Assembly (NCBI RefSeq): GCF_038007965.1
Contig: NZ_JBBOYD010000001.1
Span: forward strand, 3,326,501-3,390,500
Direction: 5' to 3'
Source of the DNA: Niallia sp. FSL W8-0635
Lineage (GTDB): Bacteria > Bacillota > Bacilli > Bacillales > Cytobacillaceae
Length of the DNA: 64,000 bases
Part shown: positions 38,203 to 47,920 of the stretch, in pieces
Layout of the letters: every line of letters begins with the position of its first letter
Numbering within the stretch: position 1 is the first letter of the stretch
The notes under the pieces: model-generated
Databases searched by the model: none
Seen by the model: the letters and a program-made list of their open reading frames with translations, nothing else
Told to the model about the DNA's origin: nothing
Translations under genes and position numbers: made by a program

Positions 38203-38718
38203 TTAATTGGATTGCTGAAATTCCATTTGTCCTAAAAGTAATTCGACTACATGTTGAAACATTATCGTTCTATTTATTCTGCCATTTGTAAATATCCCTA
38301 TTGCTCCTTCGTTATGACGAACATTTTCTTTTTTGGCATACTCATCCATCACAGGTCCTAATTCTTTCCCTGCAACTAATTTTGTTTCAATTTCTTTTGG
38401 CAATGGTATTCTTGCTCCACTTGCTATGAAAGTTGTTCCATCCTTTAACACAAGTGCACCCCAATTATTCAAAAAAAGTATATCATTTGTTTGATGTACT
38501 CCTCCTTCCAATCCGATTCCTAGATCTCCATCTCCCTCTTGTAGAGCTGCTTTAGCTCGATTAATTGCACCTGTAATAGTTTCTTCATCTGAAAATGGCT
38601 GATCACTTACTCCAGAGCTAACGTTGAACATAGCATATTCTATCTGTATATCGTTGCCTAGACAATTTTTGACGGCATTTACTTTAGCCTTATTATTTGT
38701 ACCAATACAAACTTTCAT
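38203..38718 (-). CDS. DUF84 / YjjX-type nucleoside triphosphatase
   Basis: A 171-residue protein of the inosine/xanthosine triphosphatase (YjjX, DUF84) family, which removes non-canonical purine NTPs. It opens KVCIGTNNKAKVNAV, the family's nucleotide-binding start, and contains SGVSDQPFSDEETI.GA..RA and GIGLEGGV. The second ATG (38718) is preferred since AGGAGA lies 8 bases before it. B. subtilis has other genes here (ytoQ/ytoP), so exact orthology is uncertain. Confidence 0.85.
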   Translation of the reverse strand: MKVCIGTNNKAKVNAVKNCLGNDIQIEYAMFNVSSGVSDQPFSDEETITGAINRAKAALQEGDGDLGIGLEGGVHQTNDILFLNNWGALVLKDGTTFIASGARIPLPKEIETKLVAGKELGPVMDEYAKKENVRHNEGAIGIFTNGRINRTIMFQHVVELLLGQMEFQQSN

Positions 38719-38762
38719 GATCATTCTCTCCTAACTAGCTATTATTGACATTTTTTCTACAG

Positions 38763-38802
38763 AAAAAGGTATCTCGACTACCATATAGTTGAGACACCTT
38801 TA
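38763..38802 (-). terminator. Hairpin downstream of ytoP
   Basis: AAAGGT.TCTC (from 38765) pairs with GAGA.ACCTTT (to 38801) with inner AACTA/TAGTT-like pairing; minus strand ends CCTTTTTCTG. Likely end of the ytoP transcript. Confidence 0.7.
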
Positions 38803-38835
38803 TTAAGAAAATTTATTTAAGCTATTTGTATATTC

Positions 38836-38859
38836 CACCAAGTGTTGAACCACTTGGTG
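38836..38859. repeat. Perfect 9-bp inverted repeat near the ytoP end
   Basis: CACCAAGTG (38836-38844), 6-base loop, CACTTGGTG (38851-38859). No T-run follows. It stands 37 bases beyond the ytoP stop and before the terminator hairpin. Confidence 0.7.
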
Positions 38860-38895
38860 AAACAGAGATAACTGTATTCTTTAATCTCAATATAA

Positions 38896-39969
38896 TTATT
38901 GATTAGCACGCAATGTTTCAATTGTTGTATTATCTGTCGTTTTCACTAATTTAATAAGCAATTCCTTTGCAGCTGCATAATCATCGACATGAATGATAGA
39001 AGCACTTGTATGAATATAGCGAGAACAAATGCCAATAACAGCACTAGGAACCCCTTGATTAGAAATATGAACTTGTCCCGCATCGGTTCCACCAGGAGAA
39101 ATAAAATACTGATACGCAATATTATTAGACTCAGCAGTATCTAAAATAAATTCTCTCATTCCTCTATGCATCACCATAGTGCGGTCATAAATACGTAGTA
39201 ACGCTCCCTTACCAAGCTGTCCAAATTGATTTTTATCCCCAGATGCATCATTTGCTGGACTCGCATCTAACGCATAAAAAACATCTGGCTTAATCATATT
39301 AGCTGCTGTTCTAGCCCCTCTAAGGCCAACTTCCTCTTGTACGGTAGCTCCAGAATATAAAAAATTAGGAGTCTCTTCTCCTTGAAGATTCTTCAATAGT
39401 TCAATTGCTAATCCACAACCGTAACGATTATCCCACGCTTTTGCCATAATCTTCTTTTCATTTGCAAGTGGAGTAAATGGACAAATCGGGACAATCATTT
39501 GACCAGGCTTAATTCCAATTTTCACTGCATCTTCTTTATCATCAGCACCAATATCAATAAGCATATTTTTTATATCCATTGGTTTACTTCTTAATGCTTC
39601 ATCCAATAGATGTGGAGGGATAGAACCGATAACGCCTGTAACAGGACCATTATTCGTTATAATCTGTACCCTTTGTGCTAAAAGCACTTGACTCCACCAT
39701 CCACCAATTGGCTGAAAACGAATCATTCCGTTATCTGTGATGGATGTTACCATAAAACCAACTTCATCCATATGTCCTGCAACCATTACAGTTGGACCAG
39801 CTTCATTTCCTCTTTTCACACCAAAAATACTGCCAAGATTATCTTGCACAATCTCATTTGTATATAGACTTAATTGTTCTTTCATAAACTTTCGAACTTG
39901 ATGTTCATTTCCAGCTACACCTGGAAGTTCTGTTAAAGTTCGAAACATATCTAATGTTTGTTGTTCCAT
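38896..39969 (-). CDS. ytoP: M42 family glutamyl/aminopeptidase YtoP
   Basis: A 357-residue dinuclear metallo-aminopeptidase of family M42 (tetrahedral type). Metal and catalytic residues are visible in [31 protein letters not shown], the Asp of YALDASP and SRYIHTS. It trims peptides in the cytoplasm. Same family and location as B. subtilis ytoP. The ATG has AAAGGAG about 11 bases upstream. Confidence 0.93.
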   Translation of the reverse strand: MEQQTLDMFRTLTELPGVAGNEHQVRKFMKEQLSLYTNEIVQDNLGSIFGVKRGNEAGPTVMVAGHMDEVGFMVTSITDNGMIRFQPIGGWWSQVLLAQRVQIITNNGPVTGVIGSIPPHLLDEALRSKPMDIKNMLIDIGADDKEDAVKIGIKPGQMIVPICPFTPLANEKKIMAKAWDNRYGCGLAIELLKNLQGEETPNFLYSGATVQEEVGLRGARTAANMIKPDVFYALDASPANDASGDKNQFGQLGKGALLRIYDRTMVMHRGMREFILDTAESNNIAYQYFISPGGTDAGQVHISNQGVPSAVIGICSRYIHTSASIIHVDDYAAAKELLIKLVKTTDNTTIETLRANQ

Positions 39970-40233
39970 TATAGATTAAGCTCCTTTAATTACTATGTAT
40001 TTTGATAATATATTTATTGTACCGAAATATTTAAACGCATACCACTACTTTCCTTTATCCGTTACCAATTTATCCATTTCCATTCACTTAATCTGTTTAC
40101 AGGAAGATAATTTACCTAATCATTTCTTCCAAGAAGTAAATTAGCTATAATAACATTAGCTAGTTTTTTAATGATGCTTACCTTTTGGTAAACAAAGCTT
40201 TTAAAAATATAAGAAATCATAAGGAGTTAAGCT

Positions 40234-40548
40234 ATGAATTGGAAACATTTAATCGGTGGCGTTGTTGTAGGAGTGGCTGCAAGCTACATAGCAAAGGAAG
40301 CCATTATTAAAAACAGTGGTCTTTCAAGCAACGAGGTTTTACAAATAGCAAAAGCGGCCTTTAAAGAAAAAGGTCCTATTAACGGTTCCTGGATTCAAAT
40401 GGAGAAAGAAACACTTCACACTCTTGAAGCTTCTTTCACTGTTTATAGAGGTGGTATTACTCGAATGAACGGAGACAAGCAAGAAGTATATGAATTTGTT
40501 TCAAATAGCGAAACAGGGAATATTCTTGATGTTAATCAATTAGCTTGA
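40234..40548 (+). CDS. ytzB: Small PepSY-like protein YtzB
   Basis: A 104-residue protein with a short N-terminal hydrophobic helix (about 5-22, probable membrane anchor or signal) and a small PepSY-like domain ending YEFVSNSETGNILDVNQ. Function unknown; found at the same place in B. subtilis. AAGGAG site 8-9 bases before the ATG. Convergent with trmB, sharing a terminator. Confidence 0.85.
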   Translation: MNWKHLIGGVVVGVAASYIAKEAIIKNSGLSSNEVLQIAKAAFKEKGPINGSWIQMEKETLHTLEASFTVYRGGITRMNGDKQEVYEFVSNSETGNILDVNQLA

Positions 40549-40579
40549 GCAACTACGGTCTATATATGAAGACCTGCAA

Positions 40580-40618
40580 AAAAAGAGCTATCTCTTTTGA
40601 TTCGAGATAGCTCTTTAA
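40580..40618. terminator. Bidirectional terminator between ytzB and trmB
   Basis: AAAGAGCTATCTC (40582-40594) and GAGATAGCTCTTT (40604-40616) are perfect 13-bp arms; A/T runs flank both sides. Confidence 0.93.
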
Positions 40619-40622
40619 AAAT

Positions 40623-41261
40623 TTATCTAAATTGAACTTCACAACGATAAATTCTATTTCCTCTATTAGAAAATTTTTCCTCATACTCGGTCATGATATT
40701 ACCTTCATAATCACTATTATGCAAATCAAGACTTACATATTTTAAAAGCATTCCATATTCAGAAAAACTCTTTAAGGAATATTCAAATAATCCTTGATTA
40801 TCTGTTTTAAAATGAATTTCTCCTTCATTTCCCAACACAGACTCATAGGAAGCTAAGAACGTCTTATACGTAAGGCGACGTTTTTCATGTCTTGTTTTTG
40901 GCCATGGATCAGAGAAATTTAAATATACTCGGTTAATTTCTCCTTTTTCAAAATACTCCGTTAGTTTTTCGGCATTCATATTCATTAACTTTAAGTTTGG
41001 AACCTCTGCCTCAATTAAGCGATCTAATGCAGAAACAATCACGCTTTCTTGTAATTCTACACCAATATAATTAATAGACGGATTTGCTTTCGCCATTTCT
41101 GTAATAAATCGGCCTTTCCCTGTACCAATTTCAATATGAATCGGACCATTTTGACTAAAAGCCTGGTCCCATTTTCCTTTCCAATCTTCTGGGTTCTGGA
41201 TAACATATTGCGGATATGCGCTTAATTTATCTTTTGCCCATGGTTTATGTCTTAATCGCAT
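40623..41261 (-). CDS. trmB: tRNA (guanine-N7-)-methyltransferase TrmB
   Basis: A 212-residue SAM-dependent enzyme that forms m7G46 in tRNA. The SAM loop [12 protein letters not shown] (about 42-53), [13 protein letters not shown], and the tRNA/active-site block FSDPWPK.RHEKRRL (about 116-130) are diagnostic. AAGGAG site before the ATG. A hairpin with a T-run (41390-41420) lies upstream and would block read-through from ytmP, so trmB needs its own promoter. Confidence 0.95.
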   Translation of the reverse strand: MRLRHKPWAKDKLSAYPQYVIQNPEDWKGKWDQAFSQNGPIHIEIGTGKGRFITEMAKANPSINYIGVELQESVIVSALDRLIEAEVPNLKLMNMNAEKLTEYFEKGEINRVYLNFSDPWPKTRHEKRRLTYKTFLASYESVLGNEGEIHFKTDNQGLFEYSLKSFSEYGMLLKYVSLDLHNSDYEGNIMTEYEEKFSNRGNRIYRCEVQFR

Positions 41262-41388
41262 GTGGACACTCCTTATTAATAACTATCGTTTCAAACAATA
41301 TCATGCATTATACATGGATGCAATACTCTTTTCTTGGCAACCTTAATTTTTAGAAGGATAAATTTACATTAGGAACTTTTGTATAAAG

Positions 41389-41421
41389 AAAAAAAGAATT
41401 CACAACCTATAAGTGAATTCC
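41389..41421 (-). terminator. Terminator upstream of trmB (end of ytmP transcript)
   Basis: GAATTCAC (41396-41403) and GTGAATTC (41413-41420) are perfect arms; on the minus strand GAATTC is followed by seven T residues. It would end minus-strand RNA that has crossed ytzH in antisense. Confidence 0.75.
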
Positions 41422-41491
41422 TTAACTGGTATTTGAAAAGAATGATTTTCCTCTTTTCATACTAGAACCTATTAGAAAGGGTGTTCTATGT

Positions 41492-41770
41492 ATGCCTATA
41501 AATCATGAGCATCAACTAGCTTTATTAGCCGATATTCTCAGTAATCAACAAACGGACTGCTGTGGCTCTGTAGCAGAATGTGAGCAAATAGAGAGATTGA
41601 TTACTTCCTTAAGAACCAATGATCAAATTGATCAAAATATCCTTCCAATATTAGAGGAAATACACCGTTACAGTGAACAAGGTGTTAATGCCTCAAATTT
41701 AGACACTCATATCCATTCACATCAAGATCAATTGTCTCAATGGGTAGATGGCATTAACAATTTATCATAA
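41492..41770 (+). CDS. ytzH: YtzH-like protein
   Basis: A 92-residue soluble, helical protein of the YtzH family with no known function. It contains a conserved CCGSVAECEQIERLI block with three cysteines (about residues 23-30). AAAGGGTG site 8 bases before the ATG. It is encoded opposite to its neighbours trmB and ytmP, inside what appears to be the ytmP 3' region. Confidence 0.85.
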   Translation: MPINHEHQLALLADILSNQQTDCCGSVAECEQIERLITSLRTNDQIDQNILPILEEIHRYSEQGVNASNLDTHIHSHQDQLSQWVDGINNLS

Positions 41771-41793
41771 AAATATCCATTTAAAAAAAGTAA

Positions 41794-42567
41794 TTAATCA
41801 ATATCATGTAAAAACTGCATCCATTTTTCCATTTCACTAAAACGACCTTTTTTCTTGTACCAACGGATGGAGTTAATGGTCTGAGCAATAACATACCATT
41901 TCATTCTTAAAGATAAATGATCTGTAAGTTCATAGCCATACGTGTGTAACCAATTATTCCAGTCTTTCTTTGGAATATACCAATAAAGTAGCATTCCTAA
42001 ATCAATGGCTGGGTCTGCAATCATTGCTCCATCCCAGTCAATGAGATACAACTGGTTGTCTTCTGAAAGCAGCCAGTTGTTATGATTAACATCACAATGG
42101 CATACAACATGTTCTGTTGTCTTTATAAACGGAAGATTTTCTTCTAAAAATTTTATATACCGAATGATATCCTCGTTTTCTTTTAATTCATCGTCTATTT
42201 CTGCTTTTATGACTGACAATATCATATCAGGATGAAAAGATGTTTTGCCTAGCCTTTTAAGCATCTCTAATAATGGCTTAGAGGTATGAATTTTTTTAAG
42301 CAACATCGTTACTCTTTCATCCGTCATATCCGAATGCCCAAACTCTCTACCTATTAGCCACTGCTGGGCAGTAAAAACATCTCCGTTTTCAAATCTTTTT
42401 GTCCAAACAAGTTTTGGGACAATTCCTTCTGCAGATAGCACAGCTAAAAACGGAGAAGAATTCCGCTTTAAAAAAAGCTTCTGTCCATTATTTTGTGCAA
42501 AAAAGGCTTCGCCTGTTTCTCCACCTGCAGGGGTTATTTCCCAATCTTGCCCTAATAAATGTTCCAA
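41794..42567 (-). CDS. ytmP: Aminoglycoside-phosphotransferase-fold kinase YtmP
   Basis: A 257-residue protein of the APH/choline kinase fold. The catalytic loop is VCHCDVNHNNWL (HxDxxxxN) and the metal-binding Asp is in LYLIDWDGA; the N-terminal GGETGEAFFA and LKRN provide the nucleotide loop and lysine. The substrate is unknown (small-molecule kinase rather than a resistance gene by context). TTG start at 42567 with AGGTGA upstream. Paired with ytzH and trmB as in B. subtilis. Confidence 0.88.
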   Translation of the reverse strand: MEHLLGQDWEITPAGGETGEAFFAQNNGQKLFLKRNSSPFLAVLSAEGIVPKLVWTKRFENGDVFTAQQWLIGREFGHSDMTDERVTMLLKKIHTSKPLLEMLKRLGKTSFHPDMILSVIKAEIDDELKENEDIIRYIKFLEENLPFIKTTEHVVCHCDVNHNNWLLSEDNQLYLIDWDGAMIADPAIDLGMLLYWYIPKKDWNNWLHTYGYELTDHLSLRMKWYVIAQTINSIRWYKKKGRFSEMEKWMQFLHDID

Positions 42568-43022
42568 AATTGTTCACCTACTATATATTATGCTCCAAAA
42601 AAAAGATGAGAAATTCCTGTTTGAGTCTTTTTTGTCCTAAATTTGTAGGAAGAACAAACAAAAATGATTTTCAGCTATTCATCCTTTATAGAAAACATAT
42701 ACTCATCGTACAGCAATCATTCTTCAACTTACACATATGTGCTTATAATTTAATGTTATAAAAAGAAAAGGACATAGTATCCATACCATTATACTATGTA
42801 TCCAATATATCCAACCATTTTATATTAAATTTTAACTAAATACATATTTCTTATAGAAAGTTTCTCATTTAAATATTATCTCTTATTTCATTTTTTAGTC
42901 AAGTGAATCTCAAGTTAAAATAATGATTTCCTAATAAATTTTTTTAAAATATCATCATTAGGGCAATTCATTGCTGAATTTATAATATTCAGGAAAAATT
43001 TTCAATACAATTCAAATACATC
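42568..43022. other. ytmP/amyX intergenic region with an operator-like repeat
   Basis: 455 AT-rich bases. It contains one clear inverted repeat, ACATAGTAT (42772-42780)/ATACTATGT (42791-42799) with a 10-base spacer, and no T-run afterwards. I see no gene, and no strong terminator for amyX in the right-hand part. Confidence 0.5.
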
Positions 43023-45170
43023 CTACTTCGCAATGATTGTAATACTACTTGGCTTAATGGTTAGCCGATCTCCTTGAATAGACGGATAATTGTTCTGATA
43101 AACCTCATCATCTTCCAACAATATACTCCAATTATCTTCCTTACAAAATCCTTCTTCAGCAGAATCATTAACATTTATAAATACAATAATTGTTTCCCAT
43201 TCTCCAAGTCCTTTTAAATCATGTAAAATATATTGAATAACATCATTCGATTGCTGATTGATTGTTAGGTGCTTTTGAATTTCTTCCACTGATTGTAATC
43301 GGAAGGCCTTGTTCTTTCTTCTTAATGAAATCAATCCTTTTATATATTGAACATTGCTTATAAATTGGTCTTTCCTATCCCAATCTAACTGGTTAATTTC
43401 ATCTGGAGATTGATAACTATTTTCCACACCATATTTGGTTCGAAAAAATTCTTGACCTGAATGTAAGAAAGGAATTCCTTGACTCAGCAGGACAAGAGAA
43501 GTCGCTAGTCGATGTTTATTTACCTTTAGCTCTTCTGACTCATTTGTAAAACATATTTCAATCTTATCCCATAACGTATGATTATCATGAGATTCCACAT
43601 AATTAACAGATTGACCAGGTTCAAGAAACATACCATTTTCCTTATAGGCACCAATACTCCCTGCTAACAATTCAGGGATATCATCTTTATATTGCTTATT
43701 TCCTAGTGCATATCCTCGGTCATATATCTGAAAGGTACTTCCTTTTAATTTATCTCTAAATTGGTCATTAAATTGACCAATACCTGGAAGAAGCTGCTGA
43801 TTAGCTATAATCGCCTTATTTTCTTGGTTTAAAGGTGTAGCTAAATCCCACCCTTCCCCAATAATTATGATACTCTTATCGACATTGTCACATATGGCAC
43901 GAATTTCATTCATCGTTTGGCAATCTAGAATTCCCATTAAATCAAACCGCATTCCATCGATTTGATATTCTTCTATCCAAAAGCGAACGGAATCAACAAT
44001 AAATCGTCTAACCATCGATCTTTCTGAGGCTATGTCATTCCCTACTCCCGTTCCATTTGACGGCATCCCATATTTGTCATATCGGAAGAAATAACCTGGA
44101 ACAATTTTCTCGAAGGATGAATCCTCTTTTTTATACACATGGTTATATACGACATCTAATATGACACGGATGCCTTGCTCTTGAACAGCATGAATCATTT
44201 CTTTTAGTTCATTAATTCTTACATAAGGATCAATGGGGTCTGTCGAGTAACTCCCCTCTGGTACATTATAATGGGAAGGATTATATCCCCAATTATATTT
44301 TTTCAGTACCTCTAATTCATCAATTTCCTCAAAATCATGAACAGGAAGAAACTCAATATGCGTAACGCCTAAATCTTTTATATAAGAAAGACCCGATAAC
44401 TCATTTCTTTTCGTTTTTGTATTTAGTTCCGTCACACCTAAATATTTTCCCTTTTGTTGAATTCCGCTATCAGGATGAATCGTTAAATCCCTAATATGTG
44501 CTTCATAGATCACACTGTCTACAGCATGCTCTAGCACTGGTAAGACTGGTTTCTGTCTTTTCGTCTTATTTAAATCAACAATTACTCCTGTTTCTCCATT
44601 AACAGAAACAGCAACAGCGTATGGATCAATCGCTTCTTTCCATTCTAGGTTAAAAAGAACTAAATAGCTGTAGTAATAGCCTTCTACATCTTCTGGAAAG
44701 GTTGTTTTCCAAACCCCCTTTTCCATTCTTTCCATTTCAACAATTCGCCGTTCCTCGAGAGTCGGATCTGGATTTTGAAGCACTAATTTAACTTGTTGAG
44801 CAGTCGGTGCCCAAAGATAAAATATGCTTCTTTCGGGTGAATAATTTACGCCTAGTGGGCCATCATAATAGAATTCCTCGTCAAATGAAGGAGTTCTAAT
44901 AACTGCACCAATTTGCAGATCTGTCACTCCCTTATTTCCATCTTCCACCTCATATTTGTGACCGACTTGAATGCGTTCATTTAAACGGCATTTGTACTTA
45001 ACAAAATGCTGCATTTTTTCTTTCGACTCAATCACAAGATTAATAGGATGTATATCTCCCTTGAGTATAAATCCTGAAGATTCCCCTTGAAAATACGAAT
45101 AGGGAAGTAGAACAGTTATTAATGACATTTCATCTAAATACGCAAAGAAACTTCTTCTAATCGATAGCAA
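43023..45170 (-). CDS. amyX: Type I pullulanase AmyX
   Basis: A 715-residue GH13 debranching enzyme that cleaves alpha-1,6 links in pullulan and branched maltodextrins. An N-terminal CBM48-like region (LGVNYSPERSIFYLWAPTAQQVKL) precedes the barrel with YNWGYNPSHYNVPEGSYS, the nucleophile Asp in DGMRFDLMG, acid Glu in IIGEGWDL and the Asp of VESHDNHTLWD. No signal peptide, so it acts on imported or stored glucan. The TTG at 45170 matches the family start (xxSIRRSF) and has AAAGGGAG 9 bases upstream; the TTG three codons earlier directly abuts that site. Last gene of a thpR-NERD-amyX run. Confidence 0.93.
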   Translation of the reverse strand: MLSIRRSFFAYLDEMSLITVLLPYSYFQGESSGFILKGDIHPINLVIESKEKMQHFVKYKCRLNERIQVGHKYEVEDGNKGVTDLQIGAVIRTPSFDEEFYYDGPLGVNYSPERSIFYLWAPTAQQVKLVLQNPDPTLEERRIVEMERMEKGVWKTTFPEDVEGYYYSYLVLFNLEWKEAIDPYAVAVSVNGETGVIVDLNKTKRQKPVLPVLEHAVDSVIYEAHIRDLTIHPDSGIQQKGKYLGVTELNTKTKRNELSGLSYIKDLGVTHIEFLPVHDFEEIDELEVLKKYNWGYNPSHYNVPEGSYSTDPIDPYVRINELKEMIHAVQEQGIRVILDVVYNHVYKKEDSSFEKIVPGYFFRYDKYGMPSNGTGVGNDIASERSMVRRFIVDSVRFWIEEYQIDGMRFDLMGILDCQTMNEIRAICDNVDKSIIIIGEGWDLATPLNQENKAIIANQQLLPGIGQFNDQFRDKLKGSTFQIYDRGYALGNKQYKDDIPELLAGSIGAYKENGMFLEPGQSVNYVESHDNHTLWDKIEICFTNESEELKVNKHRLATSLVLLSQGIPFLHSGQEFFRTKYGVENSYQSPDEINQLDWDRKDQFISNVQYIKGLISLRRKNKAFRLQSVEEIQKHLTINQQSNDVIQYILHDLKGLGEWETIIVFINVNDSAEEGFCKEDNWSILLEDDEVYQNNYPSIQGDRLTIKPSSITIIAK

Positions 45171-45228
45171 ATCCCTCAACTCCCTTTTCCCATGAAATTG
45201 TATCTATTCTAATCTTCCCCATTATTTC

Positions 45229-46200
45229 TTATGATTCCTCTGTATCCCATTCATACCTTCTTTTGGAGTTCGTCAAACCATAATGCAATAAGCTTTCAGC
45301 TGCTTTTAATTGAATAGCCTTAATTGGCGAATGATGACTTCGCATTTTTTGAAACCATTCCTCATAGTTTCTTTTTTCTATTATTTTCAGATCAAACGGC
45401 GCTGATGGAAAATCAACATATCCATTTCGAGTAAGTATTACTTTTTGAATAGGTAATGTAATATCATATTTATCTAAAATACTCTTCACAATTTTTTCAG
45501 TTCTATTTATAGATAGGACAGGACTAAGTATCTTCTTCTCCTTATCTCCCTTTTTTTTAGTCCAAAATTTTTCATTTGAACCAACAAAGACTGCTGAGTT
45601 CTCTGCTTCTAACACATGGATACACCAGACATCTGTAGGAGTAATCATAATGGTATCTAATTCAACGGGTGCATTTTTCAGTTGAAACAACGGTTGATAA
45701 AGAACTAAGAAAGTATCCGGAAATCTTTGTAAATAGTATTTTAATAAATCATCATAATACAGTGTTTTTTTCACTTTTGACATTTCCGTCAGCGTTGAAC
45801 TAGCCCATTTCAACTGAAATTCAAATAATTGATTAAGGAATTGCTGTTTTAATTCATCTACAGTTCGAGGATGGCTGTATTGTTTCGCATCATATTCAAA
45901 ACTCAAATCATCTTCTTCCGTCAGTACAACCTTTTCACTTACATCTTCCAATTCCGCTTCTTCAAACTTGTTTCTTTGCAAAATGGTGTTCTTAACTCGT
46001 TCAAACAAAGATGGTTTATCCATTATCCAATCTTCTTCTATTGCATTCTCCGTGTAAAAGAGACTTCTATCCTTTGTTTCAAATGCTTTTTTTAATCCTA
46101 GCCACTTTTGTTTCTTTAAACGAACAAATCGTGATGGATACAAGACAATGTTTTGTTCATATCGTGAAACATAATCTTGCAATTTTATTAATTGCGCCAA
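45229..46200 (-). CDS. NERD-like domain protein with a degenerate active site
   Basis: A 323-residue soluble protein. The C-terminal half (about 150-320) resembles the nuclease-related (NERD) domain: APVELDTIMITPTDVWCIHVL followed by a tryptophan (about 213) and an RTEKIV helix. In active NERD/endonuclease-fold proteins the strand after the Asp carries E-x-K; here Asp182 is present but the motif reads LEAEN (198-201), so the lysine is Glu200. It may have lost nuclease activity. TTG start with AGGGGG. It lies 35 bases after thpR and 58 bases before amyX, probably one operon. Confidence 0.72.
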   Translation of the reverse strand: MAQLIKLQDYVSRYEQNIVLYPSRFVRLKKQKWLGLKKAFETKDRSLFYTENAIEEDWIMDKPSLFERVKNTILQRNKFEEAELEDVSEKVVLTEEDDLSFEYDAKQYSHPRTVDELKQQFLNQLFEFQLKWASSTLTEMSKVKKTLYYDDLLKYYLQRFPDTFLVLYQPLFQLKNAPVELDTIMITPTDVWCIHVLEAENSAVFVGSNEKFWTKKKGDKEKKILSPVLSINRTEKIVKSILDKYDITLPIQKVILTRNGYVDFPSAPFDLKIIEKRNYEEWFQKMRSHHSPIKAIQLKAAESLLHYGLTNSKRRYEWDTEES

Positions 46201-46235
46201 GCTTTTTCCCCCTAAATTACAATGTTTCTAATGTC

Positions 46236-46799
46236 TTAATCATTAAAGTAATAGCTTTTTATTATTTCATATTTAGGTGTTTTTTCCATATGGGTCTGAA
46301 ATAGATGGATACCATCAACATTAAAAACCAAATCCTCCGGAAAAAGGAATTCTTTGAGTAAATGCTCCGAAAATATACTAGGAGCATCCCATTTTCTTGC
46401 TAAGGTTAGATGTGGATGAAATGGCCTCGTTTCTAATTGAAAATCAGCCTGACTACAAATATGATAAACTTGATTTCTGAGATCGAATAGTTTTTTCTCC
46501 TCTTCCACCCCTGCCCAAAAAATTCTTGGGCTCTCTTGATGACCAAAAACACCTAAATGATCAATATGTAGCTTAAAATCCTCACTAGCTAAAAACGATT
46601 CGTCTAACAGATGTTGCAGCTTTTCCCTTTTTTCATCTGAAGCACTCCCTAAAAATGCAAGAGTAATATGGTAATCTAAAGGATGTATCCATTTTTTAAA
46701 GGAAAACCTTTGCTGTAACTCTTTCCTGCTATTTTCTATTTTGCTAATAACATGATTATCTGGCTTAACACCAATAAAATAATGGGGCTTTGTATTCAT
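46236..46799 (-). CDS. thpR: RNA 2',3'-cyclic phosphodiesterase ThpR (YtlP)
   Basis: A 187-residue 2H phosphoesterase. The two catalytic HxT motifs are YHITLAFLG (about 43-51) and HPHLTLARKW (about 130-139). It opens 2',3'-cyclic phosphates on RNA; historically called 2'-5' RNA ligase. AAAAGGTG site before the ATG. Followed closely by the NERD-like gene. Corresponds to B. subtilis ytlP. Confidence 0.92.
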   Translation of the reverse strand: MNTKPHYFIGVKPDNHVISKIENSRKELQQRFSFKKWIHPLDYHITLAFLGSASDEKREKLQHLLDESFLASEDFKLHIDHLGVFGHQESPRIFWAGVEEEKKLFDLRNQVYHICSQADFQLETRPFHPHLTLARKWDAPSIFSEHLLKEFLFPEDLVFNVDGIHLFQTHMEKTPKYEIIKSYYFND

Positions 46800-46954
46800 A
46801 CACCTTTTCCTTTTATCATTATTATTGCCATATCGAAGATCGGCTTAATCTTAACTGTATTTCTATTATATAACCTATCGAATTAATTTTAACCGTACCA
46901 ATACCTATGTTTTAGAAAATCTTTATGATTACTATAGACTACCTCCTTTTGAAA

Positions 46955-47025
46955 AAGGAAAAGAGCTGTTTCATTCCTAGCTAATAATCATAACCAGTTT
47001 GAAACAACCCCTTTTTTATTTTCTC
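46955..47025 (-). terminator. Terminator after the D-amino acid transaminase gene
   Basis: Minus strand AAAAGGGG.TGTTTCA pairs with TGAAACA..CTTTT across a ~28-base loop. Stem GTTTCA/TGAAAC is perfect, the outer part contains wobbles. Located just past the stop at 47036. Confidence 0.65.
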
Positions 47026-47035
47026 TTCCAAAAAA

Positions 47036-47896
47036 TTAATTAGTTATCTGTCCACACTCATCAATGATTGCATCAACAAACATACCTTGTAATTTTTTTG
47101 TTACTTCTCCTACTTTCCCTTCTTTTACAGGGACATTATTTACAGAAGTTATCGGCGTTACTTCAGAAGTTGTGCTGGATAAAAATACTTCATCGGCATC
47201 AATTAAATCTTCAATAGAAAATTCTTTTTCTTCTACTTCTATCCCATTTTCTTTACATAATTGAATAATTTTTTGTCTTGTAATACCATTTAATATGAAT
47301 TGATTCGCTTCATGTGTTTGTATCTTTTCCCCATTAACAATCCAAATATTTGAGGAACTACCTTCTGTTACAGATAACTCTCTATACTGAATACTCTCAT
47401 AACAGCCAGCCTCTGCTGCCTTTTGTTTTGCCATTACATTTCCAAGTAAATTTAAACTTTTAATATCACATCTAGACCAGCGAATATCTTCGACTGTAAT
47501 GACAGACACACCATTTTCTAAATTGTCTGTTGGTCTCTGCATTATTTTTGTATAAGCCACAAAAGTCGGTGTAACATCCTCTTTTGGAAAACCATGGTTT
47601 CTCGGACTTATTCCTCTTGTGAATTGCATATAAAGGATACCGGTGCTTAATGAATTCTTTGCAATTAACTCTTCTAATAAACTCGTTAACTCAGAGATGG
47701 AATAAGAAATAGCTATGCCTATTTTCTCGCTACTTGCAGATAGTCGCTCAAGATGTTCTTTCGCCATAAACATTTTACCATTGTACACGCGGATTACTTC
47801 GTAAATTCCATCGCCAAACTGATATCCTCTATCTTCTATATCTACTTTTGCTTCTTCTCTTGGTATAAACTCCCCATTCATTAACACCGTACTCAT
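47036..47896 (-). CDS. dat: D-alanine (D-amino acid) aminotransferase
   Basis: A 286-residue fold-type IV PLP transaminase that interconverts D-alanine and D-glutamate, feeding wall synthesis. The PLP lysine is Lys146 in CDIKSLNLL; other landmarks are EDRGYQFGDGIYEV near the start and the RWSRCD block. It starts 24 bases after the pepV stop with AAAGGAG, so pepV-dat are one operon, an arrangement seen in other bacilli. Confidence 0.93.
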   Translation of the reverse strand: MSTVLMNGEFIPREEAKVDIEDRGYQFGDGIYEVIRVYNGKMFMAKEHLERLSASSEKIGIAISYSISELTSLLEELIAKNSLSTGILYMQFTRGISPRNHGFPKEDVTPTFVAYTKIMQRPTDNLENGVSVITVEDIRWSRCDIKSLNLLGNVMAKQKAAEAGCYESIQYRELSVTEGSSSNIWIVNGEKIQTHEANQFILNGITRQKIIQLCKENGIEVEEKEFSIEDLIDADEVFLSSTTSEVTPITSVNNVPVKEGKVGEVTKKLQGMFVDAIIDECGQITN

Positions 47897-47920
47897 TTTC
47901 TCTTCTCCTTTAATATATCT

